This document shows positions 1 through 6,720 of a DNA stretch of 64,000 nucleotides, in pieces. The translations under genes were made by a program, and so were the position numbers. Under the pieces are notes generated by a model. That model ran no database searches. It was not told the DNA's origin and saw nothing but the letters and a program-made list of their open reading frames with translations. The DNA is from an uncultured Eubacterium sp. (lineage in GTDB: Bacteria; Bacillota; Clostridia; Lachnospirales; Lachnospiraceae): the NCBI GenBank assembly GCA_910583555.1, contig CAJTXO010000011.1:60859-124858 (forward strand). The letters run 5' to 3'. The stretch's first letter is position 1. The number at the start of each line of letters is the position of its first letter.

Positions 1-1
1 A

Positions 2-340
2 AAATTTCTGGGATCAACGAAACGCATAGATGCGGCGCTTTCCGCTAACAAGAAAACCTTATGCGTTTGGGATGTTGTCGGCCAATATGTGAAAGAAAAG
101 AATAAAGAAACAGGCGAGGAAATAGAAAAAATCAAATTCCAAAAAATACAGATTGGCTGCTTTAAATTCGAGGAGATTCTAAATTATTTTGAACAACATA
201 GTAATGCTAAATCTCTTTCTTTTAAAAGCATGAAGAAAAAATGGTGCTATTACAGCTGCGAACAAAATACAAAATCGCAATTTATAAGACCGGGCGGCTC
301 CAATCAGGGAATCGCAGTTTCAAATAGGTATTATACATAA
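2..340 (+). CDS. C-terminal part of a helveticin-J-like protein (5' end outside window), ends at an in-frame TAA
   Basis: The reading frame is open from the window edge (base 2) to TAA at 338-340, 112 residues. It begins KFLGSTKRIDAALSANKKTL and later has NQGIAVSNRYYT. Alternating short strands with RIDAALS and QGIAVS-type motifs resemble the beta-propeller part of helveticin J class III bacteriocins; this is recall of the family, not a database match. The same frame continues open after the TAA through the next ORF to 697, so this may be the first half of one broken gene. Identification is uncertain. Confidence 0.5.
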   Translation, partial: KFLGSTKRIDAALSANKKTLCVWDVVGQYVKEKNKETGEEIEKIKFQKIQIGCFKFEEILNYFEQHSNAKSLSFKSMKKKWCYYSCEQNTKSQFIRPGGSNQGIAVSNRYYT

Positions 341-367
341 GAAAAGACAGGTGATAAAACGAAAAAG

Positions 368-697
368 GTGTATAAAAACAAAATCTATTTCACTGCCGGA
401 AATGAATCAGCAGGTACTCCACTTTATATCGGCATGATGATACTGTGCAAGAAAGGCAAGCTTACCAAAAATGGAAGTTACCAAACACAAATGCGCTTAA
501 ATATCAAAAAACTGAAAGATGCCAATAAAGAATGTAAATACAGAGAAATAGAAGGACTGCATATTGAAGGCAAAAAACTATGGTTTGTGGTAACACCTTC
601 CGGTAATAATGCTAAGAAAAAGAAACTTCAATATATTTACAGCATACCAAAAAAATATTTTGAAGGAAATGCAAAACTTCCAAAAAAAGAAAAGTAG
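368..697 (+). CDS. Second half of the helveticin-J-like frame, or a separate small protein
   Basis: 109 residues from GTG 368; the frame itself is open from base 341. It contains KIYFTAGNESAG, REIEGLHIEGKKLWFVV and LQYIYSIPKKYF, strand-rich segments that read as the continuation of the preceding ORF, which is in the same frame and separated only by TAA 338-340. No good ribosome binding site precedes the GTG, which argues for a broken gene rather than an independent one. The next gene follows after 21 bases. The C-terminus is lysine-rich (KLPKKEK). Function unknown. Confidence 0.4.
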   Translation: MYKNKIYFTAGNESAGTPLYIGMMILCKKGKLTKNGSYQTQMRLNIKKLKDANKECKYREIEGLHIEGKKLWFVVTPSGNNAKKKKLQYIYSIPKKYFEGNAKLPKKEK

Positions 698-718
698 TGG
701 AAGAAAGGTGACTGATCC

Positions 719-2143
719 ATGAAAAAGATAACAGGTTTCCTAATAGCCGCAGCAGTACTTTTTCATCTCATAAATTTCCCTGCTGCTGCCAGCACCAAAA
801 CTGTATCTGGTATGTGTGGTACTGCGGCAGCTTTTACCATTGATGAAAACGGCACCCTGACGATCACCGGAACTGGAAAGATTGATAAGTTTTTCTTTGA
901 TGACAAAGAAATCGAGTATAAAAAAATCATAAAAATCATTATGTCAGAAGGAATAACTGAACTGGGTAAGGATTGCTTTTGCTTTTTAGAAAACGTAACA
1001 CTTGTAAAGTTCCCGGCTTCCCTGCAAATCATCGGGGAAGACGCCATGCACGGGATGAAATCCCTGACTGAGATCCAGCTTCCCAGTGAACTAAGCCAAA
1101 TTGGCGAAAGGGCGTTTTATTGTTGCAACAAAATTACAGAACTCCAGATTCCAGATACTGTAAGCCAGATCGGGCCTGACGCTTTTGCGTACTGCAAAAA
1201 TTTACAGCGTATTCGTCTTCCCAGAGGACTAAAAAAGATAGAAGACGGTTTATTTCAAGGTTGTGAAAAATTAACTGAAATTCCCGCAGCAGAGTGCTTA
1301 CAGGAAATCGGATTAAACAGTTTTTCCTTTTGCCATTCGCTCCAAAACGCGGCGATTCCAGATACCGTAAAAAAAATAGGCGCTCAGGCATTTTGGAAGT
1401 GTAAAAACTTAAAGAAACTCACTTTTGGCAGTTCGGTAAAAAAAGTGGCAGCGACCTATGCACAGGGCTGTGTGAAGCTGCGGAAAGTAGCCAACCGTTC
1501 CTCCATTTCCATTCCCCTGAATGAAGCGAAAGGTAGTCTTTCCTGGTATGTGGGGAAAAAGAAACGCAAATCCCTGCCACCCGGGAAAACAGCAAAGGCC
1601 AAAGGCCGAAAATATGCCATAAGCTATATCCTAAATGGCGGAAAAATCAAAGGGAGAAAACCGAAATACCATGAATACGGGAAGGCAGCCAAACTGCCAT
1701 CCCAGGTAGTCAGGAAAGGGTACACGTTCCTCGGCTGGAATATATACGGGGAAAAATCATTTGACGAATGGGGATTACTGCAATCCGGGATAAAGGCAGA
1801 GTCCAGGGAAAAACTCCAGGTTCAGGCCGTTTTCAAAAAATATAAAGTAACGGTAAAAAACCAGAGAATCCACGTTTTGGTGCAAGACCCTCTTTTCGGG
1901 AAAAAGGGATATTCGAAAGCAAATGATCACTACGGCTTCCGCTACTCTGAACATCCGGATATGAGCCATTCAGTTATCATTTCTAAGACAGCGCCTTACG
2001 GAAAAGGAATGACTGATAAATTAGAAAAAGGAAAAACCTACTACGTGCAAATAGCGGCACACGGTCCTGATTTTACGGAAGAGGATGATGAGGATTTCCC
2101 ACTGTTTGGATGGGTCAAAAAGAAAAAGGTAACAATAACGTAA
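719..2143 (+). CDS. Secreted BspA-like leucine-rich-repeat protein with a Listeria/Bacteroides-type repeat
   Basis: 474 residues. A signal peptide (MKKITGFLIAAAVLFHL, Ala-rich to about residue 25) suggests export. Residues 30-60 have the BspA-family opening (FTIDENGTLTITGTGKI), followed by about six LRR_5 repeats of roughly 23 residues, such as LPSELSQIGERAFYCCNKIT, to about residue 260. Residues about 300-375 match the InlB B-repeat pattern (ISYILNGG, then YTFLGW). The last 100 residues look like a fibronectin-III-type fold. The start is supported by an upstream GAAAGGTG. Such proteins are usually surface or secreted binding proteins; the ligand is unknown. No sortase motif is visible. Confidence 0.8.
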   Translation: MKKITGFLIAAAVLFHLINFPAAASTKTVSGMCGTAAAFTIDENGTLTITGTGKIDKFFFDDKEIEYKKIIKIIMSEGITELGKDCFCFLENVTLVKFPASLQIIGEDAMHGMKSLTEIQLPSELSQIGERAFYCCNKITELQIPDTVSQIGPDAFAYCKNLQRIRLPRGLKKIEDGLFQGCEKLTEIPAAECLQEIGLNSFSFCHSLQNAAIPDTVKKIGAQAFWKCKNLKKLTFGSSVKKVAATYAQGCVKLRKVANRSSISIPLNEAKGSLSWYVGKKKRKSLPPGKTAKAKGRKYAISYILNGGKIKGRKPKYHEYGKAAKLPSQVVRKGYTFLGWNIYGEKSFDEWGLLQSGIKAESREKLQVQAVFKKYKVTVKNQRIHVLVQDPLFGKKGYSKANDHYGFRYSEHPDMSHSVIISKTAPYGKGMTDKLEKGKTYYVQIAAHGPDFTEEDDEDFPLFGWVKKKKVTIT

Positions 2144-2165
2144 ATACATGCTCCCGCTTCTGACC

Positions 2166-2200
2166 AGGCTGAACTCTATTACCAGGGTTCAGCCTTTTTC
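2166..2200 (+). terminator. Rho-independent terminator after the BspA-like gene
   Basis: AGGCTGAAC (2166-2174) pairs with GTTCAGCCT (2187-2195) and is followed by a run of T. It lies 22 bases after the stop of the leucine-rich-repeat gene. Confidence 0.8.
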
Positions 2201-2281
2201 CATAACATTTCCACTTCTATTTATTAACAAACTCCCCCCTTTTATTTTACCCTTTTCGCTCCCCAAAAACAAGTTACCCTT

Positions 2282-2358
2282 TGTTCCTGAAACAGGAACA
2301 TATGCGGGATGGCAAACGCCGGAAAACCGTGCTATGATGATACTATGATAGTACTATC
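2282..2358 (+). promoter_or_regulatory. Promoter of the phospholipase/pore-former pair, flanked by two palindromes
   Basis: A sigma-A-like promoter can be read: -35 TGGCAA (2310-2315), 17-base spacer, -10 TATGAT (2333-2338). Just upstream of the -35 is a perfect inverted repeat TGTTCCTG-AAA-CAGGAACA (2282-2300). At the expected start site are nested dyads TACTAT-G-ATAGTA (2341-2353) and GATAGTACTATC (2347-2358). This placement suggests an activator or repressor site upstream and a repressor site over +1. The cognate regulators are not identified. Confidence 0.55.
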
Positions 2359-2420
2359 GTAACACATATCGCTGCGCGGCGTACAAAACGATTAAAATCA
2401 AAAAAGAAAGGATGATAATT

Positions 2421-4103
2421 ATGGAACAGGAACGGATTTCAATCTCATTAGAAGAGAGCAGCCCGTCAACATTTACGGCCGAGGATTTACGGAAGCAATT
2501 ACACCAGATCGGCCTGCACTGTGAACAGACCAGCGTAGAAAACCTACAGCGCCACATGGACGATGTGCTGAACAATCTTCCGGACGGCTCCGTTCAGGGA
2601 GTTCAGATGCACGAACCCGAGGAGACATCCGGCGAAATGGCAGGGGAGGCAGATTCTTTCCTCCCCTGCAACATACAGAGCCAATGGAAACCAACTGATG
2701 ATTTGCCCTGCTTGCCAGAACTGTACACGATCGGCATCACAAGCAATTTTGATTATCTACAGGAACATTACCCCGGTTTTTCTGGCAAAAAAGCATCTCA
2801 ACACCATGAGAATAAAGGCGACACGATAGACGCATTTAAACAGCTTTTTATCCAGATTGCCGAAAGCATAAGTGAAACACTGATCAACGATCTCGACCGA
2901 GCGCAAATGCAAGCTATATTTGCACATATCATTCAGCCGATCAATCCGGGTTCTGATGATTATGACAGTGGGTTCCAAAACCGGACCATTCCTTTAGTGG
3001 ATGGCTATGATCCCCAAACGCAAACCTGCGCTGGCTTCGGTGTATTAAATTTGGAATACCGGATCATCATACGCAATTACAAAGACAAATCAGAGAATAA
3101 AAAAAATTACCTGCTGGACATAACCGTGCGAACCTCCCTATACCGTGACATGAAAGAACTGGATAACGAAATTGACTTTCTCAAAAATCCGAATCGAAAC
3201 AGCATCGGAGAAAATTGGTTGATCAATGTATCCAGCGACGATCTGATCAGTGATATCAACATTCCCGGAACACATGATTGCGGTACGGCTTACCTTAAAG
3301 ACGATAAGAAAAAGAAATACCAATGCCAGAGTTTATCTGTAAGCGACCAAATGAAAATAGGAGTACGCTATTTTGATATTCGCTGCAATTCAAAAAAAGA
3401 ATACGGCGACACCCAATTCATTTACCACGCTTCCGTTCCGTGCCTGAACCAGCTAGGGAACCACATCATATTGGAAGATCTGATTCACGCGGGAAATGTA
3501 TTTTTAAAGAATCACCCCTCCGAGACTCTGATCTTTCAGATAAAAAATGAGGGTGACAATGGTAACGACAAAAAATTGTGCAATTATCTTGGCAGATATA
3601 TAAAAAACGGAACAATCTGGGCCGGCACCAAAATTCCCACCCTAAAAGAGGTACGTGGAAAAATCGTACTGGTAAGAAGATTTACCGTCGAAAAAAATAA
3701 CTATCACTTCACCGAAGATGATTTCGGCATCAATTTAAGTTCCTGGGACACGGAATGCTTTTGGAAAAAGGACTGCAATACGTTTGTCCATGTCAATGAT
3801 AACGCATGGGTACAGGACCGGTATTTAACCGGAGCCGATTCCAAATTGAAACTCATAAATAAGGCGGTCGCTGAAATGAATGATGAAGACAAAACCCCCA
3901 GCAAAGAATGGGCGATCTGCCTTTCCAGCTGTACAAATCCGACCCCCAGAGAAGCTGCTGACGACATCAATGAAAAGTTACTCTCAGCGCAATCTCCACT
4001 GAACAAAACAAAAGTCGGCACTTTCGTCGTTGATTTTGCCTCCGAAGCCCTGATCAGTAAAATTTATAACTCAAACTTTAAAGAGAAGAAAAAGAAAGGA
4101 TGA
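2421..4103 (+). CDS. Two-domain protein: shared N-terminal domain plus PI-PLC (phosphatidylinositol phospholipase C) domain
   Basis: Residues about 10-240 form a domain shared with the next gene (conserved IGL-C, PDG-VQG, YDSG-QNR and VRTSLY). Residues about 265-550 form a PI-PLC X-type domain: INIPGTHD with likely catalytic His285, GVRYFDIR at 314-321, and FIYHA with the second catalytic His336. Members of this fold cleave phosphoinositide or glycosylphosphatidylinositol head groups. No signal peptide or membrane segment is seen. ATG 2421 is preferred over ATG 2412 because AGAAAGGA then sits at normal spacing; the same leader precedes the next gene. Translation is probably coupled to the downstream gene, 6 bases away. 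Likely a toxin or effector, by inference. Confidence 0.8.
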   Translation: MEQERISISLEESSPSTFTAEDLRKQLHQIGLHCEQTSVENLQRHMDDVLNNLPDGSVQGVQMHEPEETSGEMAGEADSFLPCNIQSQWKPTDDLPCLPELYTIGITSNFDYLQEHYPGFSGKKASQHHENKGDTIDAFKQLFIQIAESISETLINDLDRAQMQAIFAHIIQPINPGSDDYDSGFQNRTIPLVDGYDPQTQTCAGFGVLNLEYRIIIRNYKDKSENKKNYLLDITVRTSLYRDMKELDNEIDFLKNPNRNSIGENWLINVSSDDLISDINIPGTHDCGTAYLKDDKKKKYQCQSLSVSDQMKIGVRYFDIRCNSKKEYGDTQFIYHASVPCLNQLGNHIILEDLIHAGNVFLKNHPSETLIFQIKNEGDNGNDKKLCNYLGRYIKNGTIWAGTKIPTLKEVRGKIVLVRRFTVEKNNYHFTEDDFGINLSSWDTECFWKKDCNTFVHVNDNAWVQDRYLTGADSKLKLINKAVAEMNDEDKTPSKEWAICLSSCTNPTPREAADDINEKLLSAQSPLNKTKVGTFVVDFASEALISKIYNSNFKEKKKKG

Positions 4104-4109
4104 TGAATT

Positions 4110-5525
4110 ATGCCAATACCAGTTTTTAAAATACCAATCGACCTGACAAAAGACACCCCTTCCAAAGTGACGCCCGAGGAACTGAAAAAAGAACTGAACG
4201 ACATCGGCCTGCGCTGCGGGGAAACCCGTGTGGAAAAACTTGAACAGTATATCAGGGAAACTCTCGATCAATTCCCCGACGGAAAAGTACAGGGATTTGG
4301 CATTTACGAGTACCGGCCCCCTGCCGCGGAAGAATTCTTTGAAAAGGGATTCACCACAAAATCCCTCTTTGATCTCGCCGTTTCCATCGACGATCTGCAC
4401 AGCAACTGGAAACCGGATGACGCCGTGCCATATATGACGAAACTGGCGATCATCGGCGTACCGGAACATTTTGATTGTCTGAAAGAGAAGTATACGGGCT
4501 TCGCCGGCTGCAAGCAGTCTCAGACATATGACGAAAATGATACCACGGTAAATGCTGTCAAATCACAATTCACAAGAATTGCCACCTCCATTTCTTCTAC
4601 ACTTATAGATGAACTGGACAAAAATCAGATGGAAGCCGTGTTCTCAAAGATCATCGCTCCCGTAGATCCCGGCAGCGCCAATTACGACAGCGGCCTGCAG
4701 AACCGCAACATCTATCTCGTAAAAGGATACACAGAACACGAATGTGAAGCGATCGGCATCATCAATGTGGAGTACCAGTTGAAGATCTATGATTACAAAG
4801 ATAAAAAGACACTGCACAAATCGTACCATCTTGACGTAACCGTGCGAACCTCCCTGTACAACGACCTCAACCCCCTGTACGCGGAAGTGGAGTTCATCAA
4901 GTCAACTTTCAAAAACGCGATGTTCTTCTCCAAGTTCAGCATACCGCTGAACGTAGACGTAAAAATCTACGACACGCTGCCGCCGGCCTGCGAAGATACG
5001 TTTATCCACTCGCTGCCGCTCGAGCAGACGCAAAACGACATCATATCCACGATGGTCGTTTATGCACCCGACCTGGAAAACATCGGCTGCATCGACAATA
5101 CCGGCTCCGACGGGCAGGCACAGTACTCCAAAACGATCACCAGCGGCTTTACGTTCACGGCCGGACAGAAAATATCCGGCGGCTTCAAATACGGCGCAGG
5201 CGCCCTGTTCGCAAAAGCAGAATTTAACATCAACTTTGAAATTTCCTTTACCGAACAATGGAACTCGAGCCAGTCCGAAACCGTCACCTTTACCGTACCA
5301 AAAGACTCCAAGGCATTCCTCTATCAGGGATATCTGCGGTCCGCGGTACTGGAATTTAACACCAAAACCTTCCAATACAGCTACAAAGACCAGGGCCGTT
5401 TCCTGAGCAATATCATCAAGACCACACCAAAACCGATCGATACCAAACCGGCAAAATTGATCTCGGAAAAAGTATCGCAGAAAATGGAACTTATGGAGGA
5501 ACTGCCATTGTGGGAAACCATCTGA
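4110..5525 (+). CDS. Paralogue with aerolysin-type beta-pore-forming C-terminal domain
   Basis: 471 residues. The N-terminal 240 residues are clearly homologous to the preceding protein (LKKELNDIGLRC against LRKQLHQIGLHC; TVRTSLYNDLN against TVRTSLYRDMK). The C-terminal half has the look of an aerolysin/ETX-MTX2 core: Ser/Thr-rich alternating strands (SGFTFTAGQKIS), a Gly/Ala-rich amphipathic stretch (FKYGAGALFAKAEFNINF) that could be the insertion hairpin, then SSQSETVTFTVPKDSKAFLYQ at about residues 385-410. No signal peptide is seen, so release would need lysis or a non-classical route. The ribosome site AGAAAGGA overlaps the stop of the upstream gene. Domain assignment rests on pattern recognition only. 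Confidence 0.7.
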   Translation: MPIPVFKIPIDLTKDTPSKVTPEELKKELNDIGLRCGETRVEKLEQYIRETLDQFPDGKVQGFGIYEYRPPAAEEFFEKGFTTKSLFDLAVSIDDLHSNWKPDDAVPYMTKLAIIGVPEHFDCLKEKYTGFAGCKQSQTYDENDTTVNAVKSQFTRIATSISSTLIDELDKNQMEAVFSKIIAPVDPGSANYDSGLQNRNIYLVKGYTEHECEAIGIINVEYQLKIYDYKDKKTLHKSYHLDVTVRTSLYNDLNPLYAEVEFIKSTFKNAMFFSKFSIPLNVDVKIYDTLPPACEDTFIHSLPLEQTQNDIISTMVVYAPDLENIGCIDNTGSDGQAQYSKTITSGFTFTAGQKISGGFKYGAGALFAKAEFNINFEISFTEQWNSSQSETVTFTVPKDSKAFLYQGYLRSAVLEFNTKTFQYSYKDQGRFLSNIIKTTPKPIDTKPAKLISEKVSQKMELMEELPLWETI

Positions 5526-5529
5526 CTAA

Positions 5530-5561
5530 GGAGGGGCGTCGGCAGACGCCCCTCCTTTTTT
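5530..5561 (+). terminator. Strong rho-independent terminator of the toxin-like pair
   Basis: GGAGGGGCGTC (5530-5540), GGCA loop, GACGCCCCTCC (5545-5555), then TTTTTT. It starts 5 bases after the stop codon and closes the two-gene unit. Confidence 0.92.
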
Positions 5562-6024
5562 ACCGACACCACCTTACCGCCAGGGCATGTAATTCATCCA
5601 CGAGTTTCACATGGTTCATTTTCCTTGCCAACGGCATGAAGATCTCTACCGTTTCCTCCGCCTTTTCCCTTTTCCTTGCCTCATCAATATAATCGATCGT
5701 CCTCATATTGTGAAGCCGCTCGGCCAGTTTGACCTGCACTACCTCTTCCGGGGAATTGCTCAGATCCATTTTTTCAACCGTTAGATCTGAAACAATACGA
5801 AACGTCTCGGCCGGCAGCAGCTTTTTTGCCTCCTCAGCCTTCATGCAGCCTTTCGCATGGGCATCACATAACATACCAGCCAGGACCACATTTGCGTCCG
5901 CCCCCATCTCAGACAGGATGATAGAAACATTGAGCGCATGTGTCACATATTCCTCCCCGGAATACCTCTTTTTCCCCGCATACGCCCTACAGGAAAACTG
6001 ATACACCTGCTCCACCTTCCTCAA
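5560..6024 (-). CDS. Degenerate RelA/SpoT-type HD-domain protein
   Basis: 154 residues from a TTG start. YSGEEYVTHALNVSIILSEM and VQVKLAERLHNMRTIDYI match the hydrolase (HD) domain of RelA/SpoT-like enzymes. The signature HD pair is changed: the family's LLHD reads MLCDAH here, so the metal-binding His is replaced by Cys and activity is doubtful. The ORF overlaps the end of an AraC-type helix-turn-helix ORF in another frame, which suggests the two were once one gene. The stop lies against the opposing terminator. Confidence 0.5.
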   Translation of the reverse strand: MRKVEQVYQFSCRAYAGKKRYSGEEYVTHALNVSIILSEMGADANVVLAGMLCDAHAKGCMKAEEAKKLLPAETFRIVSDLTVEKMDLSNSPEEVVQVKLAERLHNMRTIDYIDEARKREKAEETVEIFMPLARKMNHVKLVDELHALAVRWCR

Positions 6025-6202
6025 TATCCCAAGCCGTCCGTATCAATCTCCTTTTCGAAATGTAACGCATACACATCATATTGGTATATTCCTTAAACAA
6101 ACGAAGGAAATGATATTCGGAATATCCCGCGAGCTCTGCCAACTGCCTGTTTGTCATCGGTTCATCGAGATGCGTTTCAATGTAAGCCAGAATTTGTTCC
6201 AT
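5987..6202 (-). pseudogene. AraC-type helix-turn-helix fragment
   Basis: About 71 residues: MEQILAYIETHLDEPMTNRQ, LAELAGYSEYHFLRLFKEYT, then RYISKRRLIRTAWDIEEG. This is the first DNA-binding helix-turn-helix of an AraC-family regulator, up to the point where the second would begin; it then runs into eight unrelated residues and a stop. The following HD-type ORF starts in another frame exactly there. ATG 6202 is preferred because AGGAAGG lies 8 bases upstream. Probably the front of a decayed AraC-HD gene. Confidence 0.55.
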
Positions 6203-6333
6203 CACCATCACCTTCCTGTTTCCACGTGGTAATTCTATTATAATCGATTTTTACTGGCGGCGCTGTTCCCAGATTGCTATTTAATCTCTCACCCCATATT
6301 ACGCTGGTTTCGCCATTATACAAAAAATCCCAC

Positions 6334-6362
6334 TTGACAACAACCCCATCTCATGGTAAACT
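6334..6362 (+). promoter_or_regulatory. Strong sigma-A promoter of the MutS2-like gene
   Basis: Consensus TTGACA (6334-6339), 17-base spacer, TAAACT (6357-6362). Expected transcription start is near 6369, leaving a leader of about 350 bases before the gene at 6721. Confidence 0.8.
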
Positions 6363-6388
6363 ACAGAAAAACTTTTGGAGGACTTTGC

Positions 6389-6427
6389 ATGTTAATTGTA
6401 GTTGTAACGGAGAAAATTGCAAAATAA
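6389..6427 (+). CDS. 12-residue leader peptide (uORF) MLIVVVTEKIAK
   Basis: ATG 6389 follows GGAGG (6377-6381) at ideal spacing and is about 20 bases after the predicted transcription start. It ends at TAA 6425. Two terminator-like hairpins lie between it and the MutS2-like gene, and CAAGGG (6434-6439), just after its stop, can pair with CCCTTG (6483-6488). That arrangement is typical of translation-controlled attenuation, in which ribosome stalling on a short leader alters the downstream fold. The role is inferred. Confidence 0.5.
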   Translation: MLIVVVTEKIAK

Positions 6428-6553
6428 ATATTGCAAGGGTGATTTTTAGTATTACGCTGGAAGTGTGCCCATTTGTTGATAGCCCTTGAGACTGTCAGCA
6501 TTTTTCGCCTTACAACTGCTTACTATTATGGTATAAATGTTCTGAGATCATAG

Positions 6554-6582
6554 AAGCATGACGGTAGGTTATGCTTTTTTGA
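6554..6582 (+). terminator. First leader terminator/attenuator
   Basis: AAGCATGAC (6554-6562) pairs with GTTATGCTT (6568-6576) with one G-U wobble, followed by a T run. It lies between the leader peptide and the MutS2-like gene. Confidence 0.55.
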
Positions 6583-6620
6583 TTTTTTAGAAGACATGCG
6601 GATATATACGAGTTTCCATG

Positions 6621-6665
6621 AAAGACCATAGTAACTTTGCTTTTCGGGCTGCTATGGTCTTTTTA
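6621..6665 (+). terminator. Second leader terminator/attenuator directly before the MutS2-like gene
   Basis: AAAGACCATAG (6621-6631) pairs perfectly with CTATGGTCTTT (6652-6662), followed by TTT. It sits about 55 bases before the ATG, inside the same transcription unit as the promoter at 6334, so it would stop transcription before the gene unless antiterminated. Confidence 0.7.
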
Positions 6666-6720
6666 TGTAACAATCAAATAAATTTGGAAAGATGAGTTCG
6701 TAAGAAAGGAACGAGGAAAT

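Noticed and set aside
2148..2348. ORF of 66 codons between the BspA-like gene and the phospholipase gene
   Set aside because: It spans the terminator at 2166 and the promoter/palindrome region, has no ribosome site and no protein-like composition.
6274..6489. 71-codon ORF over the MutS2-like leader
   Set aside because: It overlaps the promoter and the 12-codon leader, has no ribosome site, and reads as non-coding.
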